Below, piece after piece: positions 1 to 4,664 of a DNA stretch of 5,518 nucleotides. Every line of letters begins with the position of its first letter. Position 1 is the first letter of the stretch. The position numbers and the translations under genes were made by a program. Source of the stretch: Dehalococcoidia bacterium (GTDB lineage: Bacteria > Chloroflexota > Dehalococcoidia > SHYD01 > SHYC01). The notes below the pieces were generated by a model, which was not told where the DNA came from, did not search any database, and was given only the letters and a program-made list of their open reading frames with translations. The stretch covers positions 1-5,518 of the forward strand of contig JAENIT010000053.1 of NCBI GenBank assembly GCA_016844365.1, written 5' to 3'.

Positions 1-1097
1 GGGTCTTCGTGGCCGATGCGCCACGCCGCGACACCAGCCAGGCCGTACTTGTGCACCAGGGCTATCTTGGCCTCATTGCTGCGGGCGTCTTCAAACCACA
101 CCTGGTGCTCTTGGCCGTCGGCGGAGTAGGAGAAGAAGGAGCCTTGAACGGCTAGGTCATACTGGAGAGCAGCTCCGTTCTTCTGCGCTCTGGCCACGGC
201 CTGAGCGTGATCGAGGGCCTCTACTCGACCTGTGGCTAAGTTCCAGTCATAGCCGTACCAGGGCAGCCCTAAGAGCAGTTTCTCTTTAGGGATCTGGCTG
301 GCGGCGTAAGCCGCGCTTCCCTCAACCCAGGGGAAAGGGGCAGTGGACTGGGGGCGCTGGGTGCCGTAGCCGTAGGACATGAGGATAATCAGGTCGTTGA
401 CCCGGCCGAGGGCCGCGTAGTCATAACCCCCGGCCCATCCCGTCAGCTTCTCCTCCGTCCTGGCGGCGATAGCCTGGGTGACCAGTTTTCGCTTACCTCG
501 AAGGATGGGGGCTAGCTCCGTCATGAAGGTCGTGAGATAGGGACGGTCCTCAGGGCTTATGGCCTCAAAGTCTATATTGATCCCATCGTATCCTCCATTT
601 ACAACCAGATCTACTATCCCCTGAATGGCCCGGGCGCGGATGGAAGGGTCGGCCAGCACCCGGTGGAAGTCCTCATTGCGGGCTAGATTGATGATCATTG
701 GGACTATCTTTACACCGTGGGCCCGAGCCATAGCTATGACTTCGTCTCGATTGGGGTCCGGAAGGCCCCAGTCGGCGCGGTCGGACACCTGTCCCTGGCC
801 GTCGATGGTAAACCAGTAGGGCGAGAGGTAGTCCAGGTAGCTTACGTTCTGTCGGAGAGAGCGAAAGGAGGTGGCGTCGTAGGCTACGTAATAGCCCCAG
901 CGGATCTTGTTGGCGCTGGAGGCGCTCGCCTCAGAAGCCGCGGACCTGCTGCTGGTGAAGGGGATCAGGGTGAGAGCTAGCAGGGCCGTAAGAACTATGG
1001 GGTGCAACAGCCATCCCCCGTCCGCCTTGTCCCGACCTATCGGGACTCCGTGCGCGGAGGTGCTCCTGTAGGTAAGTTTTAGAATTCTTTGTATCAT
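1..1097 (-). CDS. Secreted glycoside hydrolase family 18 protein (YaaH-like), C-terminus cut by window edge
   Basis: My own reading of the minus strand from ATG 1097 gives 365 residues with no stop before the left edge, so the 3' end is missing. Residues 1-28 are charged, residues 29-47 form a hydrophobic segment (WLLHPIVLTALLALTLIPF) and a Ser/Ala-rich linker follows, which suggests a signal peptide or N-terminal anchor and action outside the membrane. The GH18 TIM barrel starts near residue 65 (KIRWGYYVAYD). The catalytic strand is YDGINIDFE at 170-178, where E178 is the expected acid/base and D176 its helper. Later family segments are LIILMSYGYG (236-245), LLLGLPWYGYDW (274-285) and GLAGVAAWRIGHED (352-365), the last being typical of the barrel's end, so only a short piece should be missing. 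GH18 enzymes cleave beta-1,4 N-acetylglucosamine links in chitin or cell-wall glycans; substrate here is unknown. No LysM domain is visible. The gene is divergent from nuoM. The start is uncertain: TTG 1007 (codon 31) is an alternative. Family assignment is strong, enzymatic activity less so. Confidence 0.9.
   Translation of the reverse strand, partial: MIQRILKLTYRSTSAHGVPIGRDKADGGWLLHPIVLTALLALTLIPFTSSRSAASEASASSANKIRWGYYVAYDATSFRSLRQNVSYLDYLSPYWFTIDGQGQVSDRADWGLPDPNRDEVIAMARAHGVKIVPMIINLARNEDFHRVLADPSIRARAIQGIVDLVVNGGYDGINIDFEAISPEDRPYLTTFMTELAPILRGKRKLVTQAIAARTEEKLTGWAGGYDYAALGRVNDLIILMSYGYGTQRPQSTAPFPWVEGSAAYAASQIPKEKLLLGLPWYGYDWNLATGRVEALDHAQAVARAQKNGAALQYDLAVQGSFFSYSADGQEHQVWFEDARSNEAKIALVHKYGLAGVAAWRIGHED
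1029..1046. repeat. Perfect 7-bp inverted repeat with 4-base loop near the 5' end of the GH18 gene
   Basis: GTCCCGA (1029-1035) and TCGGGAC (1040-1046) are exact reverse complements separated by four bases. If ATG 1097 is the start, the element is exactly six codons (V18-D23 of the GH18 protein) in the charged region before the hydrophobic segment. If TTG 1007 is the start, it is a hairpin in the 5' leader. Its form resembles small dispersed palindromic repeats, but copy number cannot be judged here. Confidence 0.6.
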
Positions 1098-1105
1098 CAC
1101 TATAT

Positions 1106-1135
1106 ATTATAAACCAATCGGTATTAAAAGTTTAA
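1106..1135 (-). promoter_or_regulatory. Candidate sigma70-type promoter for the GH18 gene
   Basis: On the minus strand a perfect TATAAT lies at 1111-1106, preceded after 18 bases by TTAAAC (1135-1130), a weak 3/6 match to TTGACA. Transcription would begin around 1099, almost at the ATG at 1097, implying a leaderless or nearly leaderless mRNA. This fits the absence of a Shine-Dalgarno sequence before that ATG. It is inferred from consensus matching only, in an A+T-rich stretch where chance matches are common. Confidence 0.45.
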
Positions 1136-1241
1136 CGTTTGTTCCCCTATTCTCGTTGCTCTTGATCCCTAGGGAATCTGAGGGTTTGATACACCCATAC
1201 CACAATGGCAGGAGCATATTACTGCCCTGCGCCCTGATTTT

Positions 1242-1271
1242 TTGACACTTCTCTAATGCCTGTGGTAACCT
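1242..1271 (+). promoter_or_regulatory. Candidate promoter for nuoMN
   Basis: A perfect TTGACA (1242-1247) is followed after 18 bases by TAACCT (1266-1271), a 3/6 match to the -10 consensus that carries an extended -10 TGG (1263-1265). Transcription would start near 1278, leaving about 60 bases of leader before the nuoM GTG. Its presence supports nuoMN being an independent transcription unit, since the gene to the left is divergent. Evidence is consensus matching only. Confidence 0.45.
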
Positions 1272-1316
1272 GCTTCCTTGGGCATACCCGACAACCGAAG
1301 TGTAGAAGCTGCCCCC

Positions 1317-1322
1317 GGGAGG
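1317..1322 (+). promoter_or_regulatory. Possible ribosome binding site of nuoM, long spacing
   Basis: GGGAGG lies 14 bases before the GTG at 1337, longer than the usual 5-10. An in-frame TAA at 1325-1327 rules out any start further upstream, and no better purine-rich site lies closer, so this is the only candidate. Confidence 0.4.
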
Positions 1323-1336
1323 CATAAGACAAGATC

Positions 1337-2830
1337 GTGCCCATTCTTTCAACACTTCTCTTCCTGCCTTTCGCGGGCGCTCTTGTGATAATGCTCCTGC
1401 CCGGGAGCTTGAGAAGGGCTATCAAATGGGTGGCGGTCGTCACCAGTCTCGGGTGTCTGGTATTATCCCTCTACGTGTTCCTTGGATACGATCACCAGGC
1501 GGGTGGCTATCAGCTCCTGGAGAGCTACCCCTGGTTTCCTCCTCTTGGCATCTCCTTAATTCTAGGCGTCGACGGCATCTCCGCGCCCATGGTGCTTCTC
1601 ACCGGGATCGTCATTTTCACGGGTGTGCTCATGATGTGCACGCTTGAGACCAGAGTGAAGGACTTCTTCTTCCTATTGCTGGTCCTGGTTGGAGGCGTGT
1701 ACGGGACCTTTATGTCTCTAGACCTATTCTTCTTCTTTTTCTTCTACGAGTTGGCTGTCATACCAATGTACCCCCTCATTGGGGTTTGGGGTAGTAGCAC
1801 TGACTTTGGCGTCTTCCTCCGCACTAAGGAGTACGGGGCCATGAAGCTGGTCCTGTACCTGGTGGCAGGGAGCGTGCCGGTGTGGATAGCCCTCATCGCT
1901 ATATATGTGCAGTCTGGCGCGGGCAGCTTCAGCCTCTTCGAGTTGCAAAAGGCCAGATTCTCTCTGGAGTTTCAGAACATCTTCTTCCCCTTTGTCATGA
2001 TAGGATTTGGCGTGCTTGCTGGCCTGTGGCCTTTCCACACTTGGTCCCCCGATGGACACGTGGCAGCTCCCACGGGGGTGAGTATGCTCCACGCAGGGGT
2101 TCTAATGAAGTTGGGAGCCTACGGCATAATCAGGGTGGGCATGACCCTTATGCCCGAGGGGGCGGTTACCTGGATGCCGTTCCTTCTAGTTCTCGCCACT
2201 ATAAACGTGTTGTACGGTGCGGTCTCGGCAATGGCCCAGGGAGACCTGAAATACGTTGTGGGGTACTCCAGCGTGAGTCACATGGGCTACGTTCTAATGG
2301 GATTCGGGACTCTCTCTGTGGTGGGGATGAACGGAGCTGTCCTGCAGATGTTTTCACATGGGATCATGACGGCCCTACTTTTCGCTGTTGTAGGTGTACT
2401 ATACGATAGATCACATATAAGGGAGATAGCGAAGTTTGGCGGGCTGGCCCGAAGGATGGGCGTGGTAGCCACCTTCTTGATGGTGGCCGGCCTCACCTCC
2501 CTGGGTTTGCCGGGACTCAGCGGATTTGTCGCCGAGTTCCTGGTTTTCGTCGGCGCCTTTCAGACCTATCCTCTGGTAGCGGTTCTTGGGGTCATTGGCG
2601 CCGCGATAACAGCGGTGTATATTCTGCGATTGCTGGCGACGGTCCTCTTTGGTCCCCTTGGTGAGCAATGGCAGCATATCCGGGACGCCTCTCCCTTGGA
2701 GGGAGTCAGCATGGCCATCCTGGTGTTCGTGCTGGTGCTCGTAGGGCTCTTTCCCAATTCATTAATGCCGATCATATCTAGCGGAGTGGAGAACCTGGAG
2801 AAGATTGTGCCTCTGGTTAAAGCTGGATGA
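1337..2830 (+). CDS. nuoM: NADH-quinone oxidoreductase (complex I) subunit M, antiporter-like
   Basis: The 497-residue, strongly hydrophobic protein matches NuoM in length (about 500) and motif order. NuoM is one of three Mrp-antiporter-like subunits in the membrane arm of complex I and carries one proton channel. The TM5 glutamate is E138 (FYELAVIPMY, E. coli E144), the TM8 lysine is K258 (GVLMKLGAYG, E. coli K265), and the TM12 glutamate is E400 (GLSGFVAEF, E. coli E407). The discontinuous TM7 motif reads WPFHTWSPDGH at 231-241, but the normally conserved TM7 lysine (E. coli K234) is leucine, L227, when aligned on the nearby Pro and on K258 with no gap. Six Phe in a row occur at 131-136. 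Start is GTG 1337: an in-frame TAA at 1325 leaves no earlier start, and the N-terminus (PILSTLLFLPFAGAL) is typical. The stop overlaps nuoN by four bases (ATGA), implying translational coupling. No nuoL lies directly upstream. Confidence 0.96.
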   Translation: MPILSTLLFLPFAGALVIMLLPGSLRRAIKWVAVVTSLGCLVLSLYVFLGYDHQAGGYQLLESYPWFPPLGISLILGVDGISAPMVLLTGIVIFTGVLMMCTLETRVKDFFFLLLVLVGGVYGTFMSLDLFFFFFFYELAVIPMYPLIGVWGSSTDFGVFLRTKEYGAMKLVLYLVAGSVPVWIALIAIYVQSGAGSFSLFELQKARFSLEFQNIFFPFVMIGFGVLAGLWPFHTWSPDGHVAAPTGVSMLHAGVLMKLGAYGIIRVGMTLMPEGAVTWMPFLLVLATINVLYGAVSAMAQGDLKYVVGYSSVSHMGYVLMGFGTLSVVGMNGAVLQMFSHGIMTALLFAVVGVLYDRSHIREIAKFGGLARRMGVVATFLMVAGLTSLGLPGLSGFVAEFLVFVGAFQTYPLVAVLGVIGAAITAVYILRLLATVLFGPLGEQWQHIRDASPLEGVSMAILVFVLVLVGLFPNSLMPIISSGVENLEKIVPLVKAG

Positions 2831-4257
2831 TTAACTTTGCTCTCCTTATACCCGAATTTGCGCTGACCGGCCTCGCCATTTCCCTTCTTGCCACGGACCT
2901 CTTCCTGGACCGCAGGCAAAAGGGATGGTTGAGTTTGCTGTGTGTGTTGTCACTGGTGGCAGTTATACTGGTCACCATACCCCTAATTGGCAGCACAGGC
3001 TCTTTGTACAACGGCCTATTCCTGGTGGATGGGTACACTCACTTCTTCCGCATCCTCTTTCCCCTTATGTCGATCTTTATAGTTCTGATATCTGTCGACT
3101 TTGTTAAGCTCCATCTCAGGTATCCGGGGGAGTACTACGGCCTCATCCTGCTAGCAACCCTGGCAATGATCATAATGGCCGCTGCGGGAGAGATAATAAC
3201 CGCGTACATATCCCTGGAGCTGCTGAACTTTTGTCTCTACGTGCTGACCTCCTACGCGAAGGACGATCCTCGCTCAAACGAAGCGGGGGTGAAGTATATT
3301 ATCCTCAGCGCCTTCGCCTCGGCGCTGCTCCTATACGGGTTCAGTATTCTGTATGGGATGACGGGCACGACCTACTACTCTGGCATCGCCCAGGCATTGC
3401 AGAGTACTGAGGCCTCCACCCCGGGCTTGTTCCTGGCGCTGGCCCTGATCACGGCGGGTCTGGGCTTCAAGGTGGCCGCCGTTCCCTTCCACATGTGGAC
3501 GCCCGATGTGTACGAGGGTGCCCCGGTGCCGATTACCGCCTTTATCGCTGTGGCCTCTAAGGCCGCGGGCTTCGCGCTGCTGCTGCGGCTGTTCTCCCTG
3601 GCTCTGGGTCCCGCCATTGACCAGTGGAGTGGGATCATCGCGATCATGGCAGTGGTGACCATGACTGTGGGGAACCTTGTGGCCATCCAACAGCGTAACA
3701 TCAAGCGGCTGCTAGCCTACTCCAGTATCTCCCAGGTAGGGTATCTCCTCATGGGCGTGGCCGCCCTGAACCCAATGTCCGCCAGCGCTCTTGTTCTTCA
3801 CGTGGTAGGGTATGGAGCCAGCAATCTGGCGGTATTTCTTTGTGTCACCGTCTACTTTAACCAGACAGCTAAGGAGAATATATCGGACTACAGCGGCCTG
3901 GCGGAGAGGGCCCCATTCCTGGCCTTTGCCCTGACGATATCCCTATTCTCCTTAGCGGGGATGCCTATTTTCGCTGGATTCATAACCAAGTTCTATCTCT
4001 TCACCGCAGTGGCCCAGGCAGGGCTCCTGTGGCTGAGCGTGGTGGCCATCATCAACAGCATGGTTTCTCTTTACTACTATCTCCAGGTAGTTCGCTACAT
4101 GTACATCGGGGCTCCTTCGGAGCCGGGACGGCTGGGGGCGTCGCCATTAGCCAATATGGCCCTGGCGCTCCTGGTGTTGGCGGTGACAGGAATCGGCGTA
4201 TACCCAGCGCCCTTGGTGAGGGCTGTTGACGCGGCGGTGCGAGCACTGGGGTTGTAG
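2827..4257 (+). CDS. nuoN: NADH-quinone oxidoreductase (complex I) subunit N, antiporter-like
   Basis: The 476-residue polytopic membrane protein matches NuoN in length and motifs; it is the antiporter-like subunit between NuoM and the NuoK/J/A/H part of the membrane arm. All four charged residues of the channel are visible: E131 in TM5 (SLELLNF, E. coli E133), K215 in TM7 (GLGFKVAAVPFHMWTPD, E. coli K217), K245 in TM8 (VASKAAGFA, E. coli K247) and K388 in TM12 (FAGFITKFYLF, E. coli K395). The motif NIKRLLAYSSISQVGY (291-306) is another family hallmark. ATG 2827 overlaps the nuoM stop in ATGA and no clear Shine-Dalgarno precedes it, so translation probably depends on ribosomes finishing nuoM. 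The N-terminus (MINFALLIPEFALTGLAISL) is normal for NuoN, supporting the start. It ends the nuo pair: the next gene is an unrelated antitoxin after an 83-base gap. Confidence 0.97.
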   Translation: MINFALLIPEFALTGLAISLLATDLFLDRRQKGWLSLLCVLSLVAVILVTIPLIGSTGSLYNGLFLVDGYTHFFRILFPLMSIFIVLISVDFVKLHLRYPGEYYGLILLATLAMIIMAAAGEIITAYISLELLNFCLYVLTSYAKDDPRSNEAGVKYIILSAFASALLLYGFSILYGMTGTTYYSGIAQALQSTEASTPGLFLALALITAGLGFKVAAVPFHMWTPDVYEGAPVPITAFIAVASKAAGFALLLRLFSLALGPAIDQWSGIIAIMAVVTMTVGNLVAIQQRNIKRLLAYSSISQVGYLLMGVAALNPMSASALVLHVVGYGASNLAVFLCVTVYFNQTAKENISDYSGLAERAPFLAFALTISLFSLAGMPIFAGFITKFYLFTAVAQAGLLWLSVVAIINSMVSLYYYLQVVRYMYIGAPSEPGRLGASPLANMALALLVLAVTGIGVYPAPLVRAVDAAVRALGL

Positions 4258-4276
4258 GGATCTTCAGACTCTCGCC

Positions 4277-4305
4277 TTGTATCCAAGAGCCTGAGCTACT
4301 AGAAT
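4277..4305 (+). promoter_or_regulatory. Candidate promoter for the antitoxin gene
   Basis: TTGTAT (4277-4282) and TAGAAT (4300-4305, 5/6 to TATAAT) are 17 bases apart, with a start expected near 4312. The gene could also be reached by read-through from nuoN, since I see no convincing terminator in 4258-4340. Inferred from consensus only. Confidence 0.4.
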
Positions 4306-4314
4306 AATAAGTAG
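4296..4314. promoter_or_regulatory. Possible operator: inverted repeat CTACT-N9-AGTAG over the antitoxin -10 box
   Basis: CTACT (4296-4300) and AGTAG (4310-4314) are reverse complements and straddle the proposed -10 hexamer and start point. Ribbon-helix-helix antitoxins commonly repress their own promoters by binding such palindromes, so the position suits autoregulation. The arms are only 5 bp, which can occur by chance. Confidence 0.3.
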
Positions 4315-4330
4315 AGTCACATGTATGTTC

Positions 4331-4336
4331 AGGAGA
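4331..4336 (+). promoter_or_regulatory. Ribosome binding site of the antitoxin gene
   Basis: AGGAGA ends four bases before ATG 4341. It is a strong, normally spaced Shine-Dalgarno and fixes the start at 4341; the best such site in this window. Confidence 0.75.
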
Positions 4337-4340
4337 ACGT

Positions 4341-4589
4341 ATGGCTAGGCGGATGACTATAGTATTTGATGACGAAGAGCTTTACACAGCCATAAAGGTG
4401 GAAGCCGCGCGTACCCATCGTCCAGCCAAAGAGATAGTCGCCGAGGCGGTGCGCCAGTGGCTTGAAGGCCAGGAGGACGTTGAGGACATAGCCATTTCCC
4501 AGGAGCGCATGGCCGCCTATCGCAGAGAAGGCGGGATTCCTCTGGAGGAAGTATTGAGAGAGCGAGGGTTAAGTACATCCGGTAGCTAA
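4341..4589 (+). CDS. Ribbon-helix-helix antitoxin, partner of a truncated RelE/ParE-like toxin
   Basis: An 82-residue protein. Residues 4-43 show the ribbon-helix-helix plan: a short strand (RMTIVFDDEEL), helix A (YTAIKVEAARTHR) and helix B (PAKEIVAEAVRQWLE) with the turn between them. Residues 45-77 are acidic and amphipathic, ending in IPLEEVLRERGL, a tail common in antitoxins that wrap and inhibit RelE/ParE-type toxins. The expected role is to bind its toxin and repress its own promoter as a dimer. It has a strong Shine-Dalgarno and lies 83 bases after nuoN. The codon directly after its TAA is an ATG starting what appears to be a toxin remnant, so the antitoxin probably has no working cognate toxin here. 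It could instead act on a toxin elsewhere, or be a stand-alone regulator. The fold is assigned confidently by pattern; the exact antitoxin family is not. Confidence 0.82.
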   Translation: MARRMTIVFDDEELYTAIKVEAARTHRPAKEIVAEAVRQWLEGQEDVEDIAISQERMAAYRREGGIPLEEVLRERGLSTSGS

Positions 4590-4597
4590 ATGTACCG
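4573..4597. repeat. Overlapping inverted repeats around the antitoxin stop / toxin-relic start
   Basis: GTACAT (4573-4578) is the exact reverse complement of ATGTAC (4590-4595), with an 11-base loop. CGGTA (4580-4584) is likewise complementary to TACCG (4593-4597). The two stems are mutually exclusive, and both would hide or expose the ATG at 4590. No T-run follows, so this is not a standard terminator. Function, if any, is unknown; the arms are short. Confidence 0.35.
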
Positions 4598-4664
4598 AGT
4601 AGAGTGCGAGCATCAGGTTAGAAGGGAGTTGAATCGGCTATCACCATCCCCGCCTCAACTCTAA
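4590..4664 (+). pseudogene. Truncated RelE/ParE-like toxin remnant (24 codons)
   Basis: ATG 4590 follows the antitoxin TAA with no gap (TAAATG), the tight coupling expected of a toxin gene. The reading frame gives MYRVECEHQVRRELNRLSP and then five unrelated residues before TAA at 4662-4664. The first ~19 residues resemble the opening beta strand and first helix of RelE-superfamily toxins (pattern M-Y-x-V-E, then basic residues, then R-x-L-x-x-L-P); intact toxins run about 85-100 residues. The rest, including the catalytic part, is absent, and the frame runs antisense into the 3' end of recF. I infer that a deletion joined the 5' end of a toxin gene to the recF end. No toxic activity is expected. 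The alternative is a chance short ORF: the match is short and judged by eye. Confidence 0.5.

Noticed and set aside
625..980. Two plus-strand ORFs opposite the GH18 gene
   Set aside because: They lie antisense to a clear GH18 frame containing the catalytic DGINIDFE motif; their products are low-complexity and match nothing I recognise.
1166..1175. 10-bp perfect palindrome TCCCTAGGGA in the divergent intergenic region, considered as an operator or terminator
   Set aside because: It has no loop, so it cannot be a terminator hairpin, and a single 10-bp palindrome without a second copy is too little to call an operator.
1256..1327. A 23-codon plus-strand ORF just before nuoM (starts MPVVTCFLGH), possible leader peptide
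   Set aside because: No ribosome binding site precedes it, it would overlap the proposed promoter, and it has no attenuator-like structure or biased codons.
1107..1443. Two minus-strand ORFs covering the intergenic region and the nuoM start
   Set aside because: No family features and no convincing Shine-Dalgarno. They overlap each other and the nuoM 5' end; better explained as chance frames in a promoter region.
1724..2409. Long ORFs on both strands inside nuoM (122 and 175 codons)
   Set aside because: They overlap conserved NuoM transmembrane motifs and their translations show no domain; typical shadows in a G+C-rich gene.
4258..4300. Possible terminator after nuoN (CTTG-TATC-CAAG)
   Set aside because: Only a 4-bp stem with no T-run; too weak to call.
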